A stretch of 64,000 nucleotides of DNA from CAZYHS01 sp964647545 (GTDB lineage: Bacteria > UBA10199 > GCA-002796325 > 1-14-0-20-49-13). Position 1 is the first letter of the stretch. Each line of letters opens with the position of its first letter. The stretch spans positions 9,652-73,651 of the forward strand of contig CAZYHS010000007.1 of assembly GCA_964647545.1 (NCBI GenBank). Reading direction: 5' to 3'. Positions 7,843-14,274 of the stretch are shown one piece after another. Position numbers and translations under genes: made by a program. The notes beneath the pieces are model-generated. The model did no database searches, was not told where the DNA came from, and saw nothing but the letters and a program-made list of their open reading frames with translations.

Positions 7843-7889
7843 AATAACCTGTAAATTGGCTTGACAAGCCGGCTGGAGGTTATTAACAT
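7843..7889 (+). promoter_or_regulatory. Promoter with overlapping inverted repeats for the DUF134 regulator
   Basis: TTGACA (7861-7866) and TAACAT (7884-7889), 17 bases apart, form a sigma-70-like promoter. Two nested inverted repeats centre on the -35 box: AATAACCT/AGGTTATT (7843-7850 and 7877-7884) and GGCTT/AAGCC (7858-7862 and 7866-7870). A repressor bound here would block RNA polymerase, so autoregulation by the downstream regulator is plausible. Confidence 0.55.
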
Positions 7890-7908
7890 ATGTTCATTAA
7901 GGACTTTT

Positions 7909-8262
7909 ATGGTCAGACCAATCATTAAACGCCGCATCAGCACAACGCCCTGCGTAAGATACTTTAAGCCCCCCGGAATTCCCCTGCGGGATTTGGCCGA
8001 GGTGGTCATCACTGAGGATGCTTTTGAGGCTATCAGGCTGGTCGATCTTGAGGGGCTCTATCAAGATGCGGCCGCAGAAAAAATGGGAGTTTCCAGACCG
8101 ACGATAAGCCGAATCTTAGCTTTAGGAAGAAAAGCAATTGCAGATGCTTTAACCAATGGAAAAGCCATACGAATCGAAGGCGGAAGCGTAACCGTCACCC
8201 CGCCCGATTCACAACCGTGCCCAAAAGGACGCAACCGGCGCGGCTGGGGCTGGAACCGATAA
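7909..8262 (+). CDS. DUF134 (UPF0251) HTH regulator
   Basis: 117 residues. The ATG at 7909 follows AAGGA at a good distance; an upstream TTG overlaps the promoter and is rejected. The N-terminus MVRPIIKRRIS and the region YFKPPGIPLRDLAEVVI are typical of DUF134. The segment LYQDAAAEKMGVSRPTISRI is a sigma-70 region-4-like helix-turn-helix. A basic C-terminus (KGRNRRGWGWNR) follows. Members of this family are usually encoded next to NifX/NafY-type proteins and MinD-like ATPases, as here, and probably control them. Confidence 0.88.
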   Translation: MVRPIIKRRISTTPCVRYFKPPGIPLRDLAEVVITEDAFEAIRLVDLEGLYQDAAAEKMGVSRPTISRILALGRKAIADALTNGKAIRIEGGSVTVTPPDSQPCPKGRNRRGWGWNR

Positions 8263-8290
8263 GCCTGCAAAACAGGTAAAAGGAGGCTTT

Positions 8291-8599
8291 ATGCCAAGAG
8301 GAGATGGAACGGGACCGACAGGACAAGGGAGAATGACCGGCCGAGGGATGGGATTTTGTGCCGGCTTTGCCAATGCCGTACGTGGTTTCTTTGGAGGCGC
8401 TCGCAGAGGAGCTCCTTTGGGCCGAGGGATGGGGCGCGGCTGGTGCAGAAATACAAATAGCGGTTTCCCCTCCTATCGCAACTCAAATATCAGCGCGCAA
8501 GACGAAAAAGAACGCGTGAATGAAGAGATAAAAGCGCTGCAATCTGAATTGGAAGACTTAAAAAAATATCTGGCAGATCTAGATAAAGATCAAAAGTGA
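8291..8599 (+). CDS. DUF5320 family protein
   Basis: 102 residues with AGGAGG ribosome binding site. The N-terminus is Gly/Arg-rich (MPRGDGTGPTGQGRMTGRGM), as is usual in DUF5320. The C-terminal 35 residues (QDEKERVNEEIKALQSELED) form a coiled coil. The family is regularly found with NifX/NafY and MinD-type genes of the orange-protein type. Its biochemical role is not known; an assembly or scaffold function is inference. Confidence 0.85.
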   Translation: MPRGDGTGPTGQGRMTGRGMGFCAGFANAVRGFFGGARRGAPLGRGMGRGWCRNTNSGFPSYRNSNISAQDEKERVNEEIKALQSELEDLKKYLADLDKDQK

Positions 8600-8607
8600 G
8601 AACAACT

Positions 8608-8967
8608 ATGAAAATCGCAATTTCCGCAAACAATAAAACTTCGGACGGAGAAGTTGACCCACGCTTCGGACGTGCAAGCTACTTTGCAATTTATGAAACC
8701 GACACTAACGCGCTCGATTTCGTAAATAACGACCAAAATATGAACGCACCCAGCGGCGCAGGAATTCAAGCGGCGCAAAACGTAATTGCCACAGGAGCAA
8801 AAGCCGTCATCACCGGCAATTGCGGGCCTAAGGCCTTCAAAACATTGAACGCAGCCGGCGTTAAAATTATCACCGGCGCATCGGGGACGATCAAAGAAAC
8901 GATCGAAAGATACAAAAAAGGCGAATTAAAAGAGGCCGAAGCGGCAAATGTCGATGGACACTGGTAA
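8608..8967 (+). CDS. NifX/NafY-family (dinitrogenase Fe-Mo cofactor biosynthesis) protein, copy 1
   Basis: 119 residues from the ATG at 8608, where family members start (MKIAISANN); a GTG at 8596 inside the preceding gene is less likely. Features are DPRFGRASYFAIY, the N..GAGIQAAQ segment and AVITGNCGPKAF, with the GNCGPKA loop typical of MTH1175-like proteins. The fold binds Fe-Mo or other metal clusters in nif systems. No nitrogenase genes are present here, so it probably serves the orange-protein type system with the adjacent ATPases. Confidence 0.85.
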   Translation: MKIAISANNKTSDGEVDPRFGRASYFAIYETDTNALDFVNNDQNMNAPSGAGIQAAQNVIATGAKAVITGNCGPKAFKTLNAAGVKIITGASGTIKETIERYKKGELKEAEAANVDGHW

Positions 8968-9832
8968 TATGGCCCAAGCTAGAAAAATAAAAATCGCGAT
9001 CGGTAGCGGAAAAGGCGGAACCGGAAAAACCACGCTGTCGGTGGGATTGGCGTTGGCACTAAGTGACTCCGGCGTCCCGATTCAACTTATGGATTGCGAT
9101 GTAGAAGAACCGAACGCCCACCTTTTTTTAAAATTAACAAACGAAAAAGGCCGCCCCGTCGAAGTTTTCGTGCCGGAGATAGACACTAATCTGTGCACGC
9201 TATGCGGAGATTGCGCGAAATTTTGCCAATTCAAAGCGCTGGCCGCAATTCCAAACTCGTCGATACTCATATTTAAAGAAATGTGCCACGGCTGCGGCGG
9301 CTGCGAAATAGTCTGCCCCAAAAGGGCCATAAAAGAAATTCCACGTGAAATAGGCACAATTAAGTCCTCTCAAGCCGGCAATATCGATTTTATCTACGGG
9401 CTTCTCAACGTCGGCGAAGCCATGGCCACGCCCGTCATTAAAACATTAAAGGAGCTTTCTGATCCGACACGAACAGTAATTTTCGACGCCCCGCCGGGGG
9501 CGGCGTGCTCTTTTGTAGAAACGGTCTTAGATTCGGATTATTGCATCTTGGTAACTGAGCCTACTCCGTTCGGGCTGTTTGATCTTACAATTGCAGTCGA
9601 AGTCGTTAAAAAGATCGGCGTCCCCTTCGGAGTCGTCATTAATAGAGCCGATATCGGAGACGAAGGCGTTGTAAAATTTTGCGACAAAAACAAGATCCCG
9701 GTGCTGATGAAAATTCCGTACGATAAAAAAGTGGCGGTCGCCTACTCCAAAGGAATCCCGATAACCGAAGTCGGAGAAGGATACAAAAAGCAGCTTTTGG
9801 AAATGTACGAATCGATAAAGGCTCTTGTATGA
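8948..9832 (+). CDS. MinD/Mrp-type ATPase with inserted 2x[4Fe-4S] ferredoxin domain, copy 1
   Basis: 294 residues. The deviant Walker A motif GSGKGGTGKTT lies near residues 18-28. Residues about 75-120 hold two ferredoxin motifs (CTLCGDCAKFC and CHGCGGCEIVCP). VIFDAPPG is the Walker B/switch II region. Start at 8948 overlaps the previous gene by 20 bp; ATG 8969 is an alternative. Proteins of this type pair with a second homologue in Desulfovibrio-type orp clusters and in many anaerobes. They are thought to load or transfer Fe-S or mixed-metal clusters onto NifX-like proteins. Confidence 0.88.
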   Translation: MSMDTGNMAQARKIKIAIGSGKGGTGKTTLSVGLALALSDSGVPIQLMDCDVEEPNAHLFLKLTNEKGRPVEVFVPEIDTNLCTLCGDCAKFCQFKALAAIPNSSILIFKEMCHGCGGCEIVCPKRAIKEIPREIGTIKSSQAGNIDFIYGLLNVGEAMATPVIKTLKELSDPTRTVIFDAPPGAACSFVETVLDSDYCILVTEPTPFGLFDLTIAVEVVKKIGVPFGVVINRADIGDEGVVKFCDKNKIPVLMKIPYDKKVAVAYSKGIPITEVGEGYKKQLLEMYESIKALV

Positions 9833-10698
9833 AAGAAATCGTGGTCATAAGCGGCAAAGGAGGGACCGGTAAAACCAGCGTGACGGCTTGCTTTGCCCAC
9901 CTTGCCGAAAATGCCGTGCTTGCCGACTGCGATGTCGATGCGGCCGATCTTCATTTGATATTGAAACCAAACGTCAGAGAATCTGGCGAGTTCAAAGCCG
10001 GCAAGGTCGGCGTTATCGATCAAAAGAGCTGTACACTATGCGGAGCATGCCGCATTCGATGCAGATTCGGCGCGGTAAAAATGCAGGACGGATTCTATCA
10101 CATCGATAAAATATCGTGCGAAGGGTGCAAAGTCTGCGAACTTGTCTGCCCTTGCGATGCGATACGATTCGAGGAAAAAGTGAGCGGCGACTGGTTCTTT
10201 GCCGATTCAAAAAAGCATCCGTTCTTTTATGCTCATCTAAGACCCGGCGAAGAAAACTCGGGCAAGCTGGTTTCGCTTGTGCGCGGCAAGGCAAGAGAAC
10301 ATGCGAAAAATAATAATATAGAGACGATAATCATAGACGGTCCGCCGGGGATTGGCTGCCCCGTCATCGCCTCGCTGGGCGGAGTGAATTTAGCTCTGAT
10401 AGTAACCGAACCGACACAATCGGGAATGCACGATCTTAAAAGGATATTTGAGCTGACAAAACACTTCAATATCCCTACGTGCGTTTGCATCAATAAGTTC
10501 GATCTGAATACAGAGATAACCAAGGATATCGAAGATTTTTGCAGAATTAGAAACGTGGATGTGGTCGGAAAAATCCCCTACGATGCCATTGTTACAAAGG
10601 CAATGTTGCAAGGCTTGAGCGTAGTCGAATTTTCGGAGGGGCCCGTTTCCGAAGAAATAAAAAATATCTGGAGTCGTCTTAACAATAAACAACCGTAA
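9829..10698 (+). CDS. MinD/Mrp-type ATPase with inserted ferredoxin domain, copy 2
   Basis: 289 residues, starting in an ATGA overlap with copy 1, so the two are translationally coupled and probably form a heterodimer. Walker A SGKGGTGKTS is at about residues 7-16. CDVDAADLHLIL follows, then ferredoxin motifs CTLCGACRIRC and CEGCKVCELVCPC. Walker B is IIIDGPPGIGCP. The layout matches copy 1 but the sequences differ clearly, so the duplication is old. Confidence 0.88.
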   Translation: MKEIVVISGKGGTGKTSVTACFAHLAENAVLADCDVDAADLHLILKPNVRESGEFKAGKVGVIDQKSCTLCGACRIRCRFGAVKMQDGFYHIDKISCEGCKVCELVCPCDAIRFEEKVSGDWFFADSKKHPFFYAHLRPGEENSGKLVSLVRGKAREHAKNNNIETIIIDGPPGIGCPVIASLGGVNLALIVTEPTQSGMHDLKRIFELTKHFNIPTCVCINKFDLNTEITKDIEDFCRIRNVDVVGKIPYDAIVTKAMLQGLSVVEFSEGPVSEEIKNIWSRLNNKQP

Positions 10699-10714
10699 AA
10701 AAAGGAGACTAGTC

Positions 10715-11053
10715 ATGAAAATTGCGATCCCGCTGGCGAATGGAAAACTGTCGATGCATTTCGGTCATTGTGAGGAGTTCGCACTGATAGAAGTTGACGA
10801 AAGCACAAAGGCAATAAAAGGTAAGACAATTCTGGCCGCACCTCCGCATGAACCGGGGCTGTTGCCGTCATGGCTCGCAAATAAGGGCGCCGACACTATT
10901 CTGGCCGGAGGCATGGGGGCCCGCGCACAGGGACTTTTTGCCGAAAAAAATATAAAGGTGGTCGTAGGAATTAGAGAAGGCGCGCCCGAAGATATCGTTT
11001 CCGCCTATCTTAACAATACGCTATCCACCGGCGAAAATCTTTGCGATCATTAA
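10715..11053 (+). CDS. NifX/NafY-family protein, copy 2
   Basis: 112 residues with AAAGGAGA ribosome binding site. MKIAIPLANGKLSMHFGHCEEFAL is the family start, with the HFGHCE stretch often seen near metal-binding proteins of this group. ILAGGMGARAQGLF replaces the GNCGPKA loop of copy 1. The His/Cys pair suggests metal binding. It ends the co-directional block of regulator, DUF5320, NifX and two ATPases; the NifU-like gene follows after 69 bp. Confidence 0.85.
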   Translation: MKIAIPLANGKLSMHFGHCEEFALIEVDESTKAIKGKTILAAPPHEPGLLPSWLANKGADTILAGGMGARAQGLFAEKNIKVVVGIREGAPEDIVSAYLNNTLSTGENLCDH

Positions 11054-11122
11054 ATAACCGCGCCCCAATTACACTAAGCTAAAAGTATGGATAAGTTTGT
11101 GTTCTAAGGAGAAACGCTAAGA

Positions 11123-11503
11123 ATGATTGTATATTCTGAAAAAGTATTGAGATATTTTTTCCAACCTAAATTTGTTGGCACCATCGAAAATGCGGACGCG
11201 GTTGGTGTGGTCGGCGATCCTTCCTGCGGAGACCAGCTAAATTTATGGCTGAAGATCGAAAACGGCGTAATTGCCGACATTAAATTCAAATGTTTCGGCT
11301 GTCCCGCTGCGATTGCAACCTCAGAGGCACTTTGCGAGCTTGCTTTGAACAAAAGCCTGAACGAAGCGTATCAAATAACCGACGAAATGGTTGCAGAACA
11401 CCTCTTCGGACTGCCACCTGAAAAATTCCATTGCTCCAACCTCGGTTCTTCTGCTTTAAAGAGCGCCATCGACGATTATAACGACCGCATCAAAAAATCA
11501 TAA
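11123..11503 (+). CDS. NifU/IscU-like Fe-S scaffold protein
   Basis: 126 residues. Ligand positions of IscU are kept: Cys35 with Asp37 (DPSCGDQ), Cys60 (KCFGCPAAI) and Cys104 preceded by His103 (FHCSN). Length matches the IscU/NifU N-terminal domain alone. No cysteine desulfurase lies nearby. The start follows AAGGAGA at a slightly long spacing. In similar clusters a stand-alone NifU-like protein accompanies NifX and MinD-type genes, so it probably supplies clusters to that system. Confidence 0.85.
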   Translation: MIVYSEKVLRYFFQPKFVGTIENADAVGVVGDPSCGDQLNLWLKIENGVIADIKFKCFGCPAAIATSEALCELALNKSLNEAYQITDEMVAEHLFGLPPEKFHCSNLGSSALKSAIDDYNDRIKKS

Positions 11504-11546
11504 ACGCTAAGCGGATGATTACAAGCGGCAGAACCGAGGCAAGAGT

Positions 11547-12308
11547 ATGAAGCAATGGTACGAATCGCTGTTCGAAAATTACTCCCATAAATACGACGGC
11601 GAACCTTTTGTGCAAGGGACGGCCGGAGAATGCGATTTTATCGAGCAGGAGATCGGGCAAAATAAATCTATAAAAATTCTCGACATCGGGTGCGGCACGG
11701 GCCGACATTCAATTGAACTGACAAAACGCGGATATAACATTACCGGCGTCGACCTCTCCGAAAATCAGATCAAACGCGCGAGAGAAAAGGCGCAAGAAGC
11801 GGGCCTTAGCATTAATTTTCAAACGCAAGACGCGCGAAAGCTGCCGTTTGACGGCGAATTCGATCTGGCAATCATGCTCTGCGAAGGGGGTTTTTCACTT
11901 ATGGAAACCGACGAGATGAACTTTGAAATTCTCAAGAGCGCAACTAGAGCGCTCAAAGGCAAAGGTAAATTCATCTTCACAACGCTAAACGGACCCTTCC
12001 CCCTCTTTCATTCGGTCAGCGACTTTTATAAATCGGCGCAAAAAGACGGCCAGTCGCAGTGCAAAGAATGTTCCTTCGACCTAATGACCTTTCGCGACCA
12101 CAACACCGCGGTATTCGAAGATGACTCCGGCAATAAAAAAGAGCTAAAGTGCAACGAACGTTATTACGTTCCGAGCGAAATAACTTGGCTTCTTAAATCG
12201 CTCGGCTTCAAAAAGATCGACATCTTCGGCGCAAAGCTCGGCGCCTATTCGCGAAACGACAAGCTCACGACCGATGATTTTGAAATGCTCGTCGTTGCCG
12301 AAAAATGA
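11547..12308 (+). CDS. Class I SAM-dependent methyltransferase
   Basis: 253 residues. Motif I is KILDIGCGTGRHSIEL, followed by GVDLS at the end of strand beta 2 and QDARKLPF before motif II. This is a Rossmann methyltransferase of the methyltransf_25/11 type. The substrate is unknown; the C-terminal part (GFKKIDIFGAKLGAYS) is common in small-molecule or tRNA-type enzymes. It follows the NifU-like gene on the same strand after 43 bp and may be its last operon member. Confidence 0.85.
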   Translation: MKQWYESLFENYSHKYDGEPFVQGTAGECDFIEQEIGQNKSIKILDIGCGTGRHSIELTKRGYNITGVDLSENQIKRAREKAQEAGLSINFQTQDARKLPFDGEFDLAIMLCEGGFSLMETDEMNFEILKSATRALKGKGKFIFTTLNGPFPLFHSVSDFYKSAQKDGQSQCKECSFDLMTFRDHNTAVFEDDSGNKKELKCNERYYVPSEITWLLKSLGFKKIDIFGAKLGAYSRNDKLTTDDFEMLVVAEK

Positions 12309-12332
12309 ACGAATGGCGGCTCAAAGCTGTGC

Positions 12333-12638
12333 CTATTTCTTGATCATCACCAGCATCATCTTGAACTTTTCAAGCGCCTTTAAAGCGTGCGGTTTGTTTG
12401 CGGGCATAATTATCATTTCGCCGGCGCTAAGGTTGAACGGCTCTCCGGCAATCGTGATTTCGGCTCTTCCGTCGATAATCTGCACGAGCGCATCGAACGG
12501 AGCCGTGTGTTCGCTCAAGCCTTGCCCAACGTCGAAGGCAAATATCGTGACCCCACCGGCGTCTTTTCTGATAACCTCGCTGCTGACCACCGAATTTTCC
12601 TGATAATTTACCAGCTCACAAAGTTTTTTAGGTTTCAT
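12333..12638 (-). CDS. Cupin-domain protein
   Basis: 101 residues, a single small beta barrel. Cupin motif 1 is degenerate (GLSEHTAPFDALVQIIDG with His44) and motif 2 is GEMIIMPANKPHAL (His84). Two of the usual metal ligands are thus present. Such proteins bind small ligands or metals; no substrate can be assigned. It is convergent with the methyltransferase gene. The ATG lies seven bases after a -10 box, with no ribosome binding site, which suggests leaderless translation. Confidence 0.85.
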   Translation of the reverse strand: MKPKKLCELVNYQENSVVSSEVIRKDAGGVTIFAFDVGQGLSEHTAPFDALVQIIDGRAEITIAGEPFNLSAGEMIIMPANKPHALKALEKFKMMLVMIKK

Positions 12639-12645
12639 GCGCTAC

Positions 12646-12673
12646 AAAATAGCAGAAAAAACCTGTCTCTCAA
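12646..12673 (-). promoter_or_regulatory. Promoter of the cupin gene, leaderless layout
   Basis: On the minus strand TTGAGA (12668-12673), a 16-base spacer and TATTTT (12646-12651) are followed after seven bases by the ATG of the cupin gene. The transcript start would fall on or next to the start codon. Confidence 0.5.
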
Positions 12674-12739
12674 GCAGATTATTTTAAACCGGAACTTTAC
12701 AATTGAGTTTATATGAAATGAGTTGTAATTCTTTAGAAA

Positions 12740-12761
12740 GCTCCTAGAAAAAAGTAGGAGC
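12740..12761 (+). promoter_or_regulatory. Hairpin enclosing the ribosome binding site of the LytM-like lipoprotein gene
   Basis: GCTCCTA (12740-12746) and TAGGAGC (12755-12761) pair over an eight-base A-rich loop. The second arm holds the AGGAG ribosome binding site of the gene starting at 12770. Closed, the hairpin would hide the site and reduce translation. Confidence 0.5.
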
Positions 12762-12769
12762 GCTAACAA

Positions 12770-13429
12770 ATGAAAACAATATTCAAAATTTTCGCGGCGA
12801 TTTTAATTTTGTCGGCAACGCTATCGTGCGGGGGCGGCAGCGGAGGTTCAGCCCCCAGCCAAAGACCGGTGCTCTATAATCTCGCCGTCAGTCTTAACGA
12901 TTTTGACTTCACGGCGCTCAAAGCCGACAACGAACGAAACCCCTACATTGCCTTTGGCGCCCCGTTCAAAGATACGTTCCTCAACGCAACATTCGAATAT
13001 TATCCAAACGCCGGCAGCACAGTCGTCTCACCCGTAAGCGGCACTATTATCGAGCTCGAATACGATGAAAACCCCGGCGATTACAGCATTTCTATCGAAG
13101 CCCCAAACGCGCAAGACTGGAAAATTATCATCGACCACGTGCTGGAGCCGACAATTAAGATCGGCGATTCGGTCACAGCAGGTCAAACGCTTGGCGTTGT
13201 CGGAGTGTGGGAAAAGAGTTTCGGTCGCACAGAGTTGCAGATTTTTAACAACAACGACAAGTTAAGCTATTGCCCCACCGCTTTTCTATCGAGCGAGGTT
13301 TCCAGTTTAATTCTTGATGAGCTAACGGCGTTCATGCGCAGCTGGATGAATTTTATCGGCAATCAAAGCGCGTACGAAATCGAAAAAATGAATCCTGCAG
13401 GTTGCCTAGCCGAAAAAGTGCAGGGTTAA
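12770..13429 (+). CDS. Lipoprotein with degenerate M23 (LytM-like) domain
   Basis: 219 residues with lipobox LSATLSC and a Gly/Ser linker. The region AGSTVVSPVSGTIIELEYDE...IIDHVLEPTIKIGDSVTAGQ...TLGVVGVW follows the fold of M23 peptidases (V.AP..G.V, H...V..GD.V.AGQ.IG..G). The zinc ligands HxxxD and HxH are missing (EYYPNAG and ELQIFN stand in their place), so it should not cut peptidoglycan. Degenerate LytM proteins such as EnvC/NlpD activate amidases; a similar role is possible but inferred. Confidence 0.7.
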   Translation: MKTIFKIFAAILILSATLSCGGGSGGSAPSQRPVLYNLAVSLNDFDFTALKADNERNPYIAFGAPFKDTFLNATFEYYPNAGSTVVSPVSGTIIELEYDENPGDYSISIEAPNAQDWKIIIDHVLEPTIKIGDSVTAGQTLGVVGVWEKSFGRTELQIFNNNDKLSYCPTAFLSSEVSSLILDELTAFMRSWMNFIGNQSAYEIEKMNPAGCLAEKVQG

Positions 13430-13448
13430 TTTAGGAAGCAAAATTCTC

Positions 13449-14237
13449 ATGCCATTTTTCAAACACAACGGCATTAAAATTCACTACGAAAGATGCGGGA
13501 GCGGGCCGGCCATGCTTTTTATAAACGGGCTCGGCATGGACAAAAGTTCCCTTGAGCCCCTAGCCGGCCGCGTAGCAGATTCATTTTCGGTCACAACCTA
13601 CGACATGCGCTGTGCCGGAGAGAGCGATAAGCCCGATGAACGTTTTGTCATCTCGGACATTGCCGACGAAGCCATTGCACTTTTAAACCATCTCAAAATT
13701 CAAAGAACGAGCGTGCTCGGCTTTTCAATGGGAGGAATGATCGCGATCGACCTTGCGCTGCGTTATCCCGAACGTGTCGAATCGCTGTTTTTAATAGCGA
13801 CGAGCGCGTCACCTCACAAGCCCTACCCGACTTCTCCCGATGTCATGAAAATCTTCCGCCGGACAGACGTCTGCAATGAATTGCTCGCAAAGGTTTACGA
13901 GATCGCGTTTGGCTCAAAATATAAATCCAAGATATCCGCTGACGACTTCATTTCGTTCAGATTGAAGGATACCAACCCTCAGCCGGCTTACGCCTATCTC
14001 CGTCAACTAGACGCGCTTGAAGAGTTCGACGCAACAGACGCCGTCGAAAAAATCACTGCAAAAACCATTATCGTCGCCGGCGCCGAAGATAAAATGATCC
14101 CGCCTGAAAATTCCAAATGGCTCGCCGAAAGGGTCGTGGGCTCGCAAATCCACGTCTTAGAAGGCATTGGCCACATGGTTCCAGTAGAGGCCACAGACGA
14201 ACTGGCAGAAATCATTCTCACGCAAAAAACCAATTAA
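13449..14237 (+). CDS. Alpha/beta hydrolase
   Basis: 262 residues with AGGAAG ribosome binding site. Nucleophile elbow GFSMGG has Ser93. The oxyanion region is FINGLGMDKS. The acid is in GAEDKMIPPENS and the catalytic His in GIGHMVP, so the full triad is present. The length and motifs match the 3-oxoadipate enol-lactonase/haloperoxidase-like branch, but the true substrate cannot be inferred. It follows the lipoprotein gene by 19 bp and may be co-transcribed. Confidence 0.85.
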   Translation: MPFFKHNGIKIHYERCGSGPAMLFINGLGMDKSSLEPLAGRVADSFSVTTYDMRCAGESDKPDERFVISDIADEAIALLNHLKIQRTSVLGFSMGGMIAIDLALRYPERVESLFLIATSASPHKPYPTSPDVMKIFRRTDVCNELLAKVYEIAFGSKYKSKISADDFISFRLKDTNPQPAYAYLRQLDALEEFDATDAVEKITAKTIIVAGAEDKMIPPENSKWLAERVVGSQIHVLEGIGHMVPVEATDELAEIILTQKTN

Positions 14238-14274
14238 TCCACTAGACATTTTCGTTTCATTTTTATAAACGCGA

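Noticed and set aside
7785..8012. Minus-strand 75-codon frame over the start of the DUF134 gene
   Set aside because: It overlaps the promoter and a well-supported HTH gene; no ribosome binding site.
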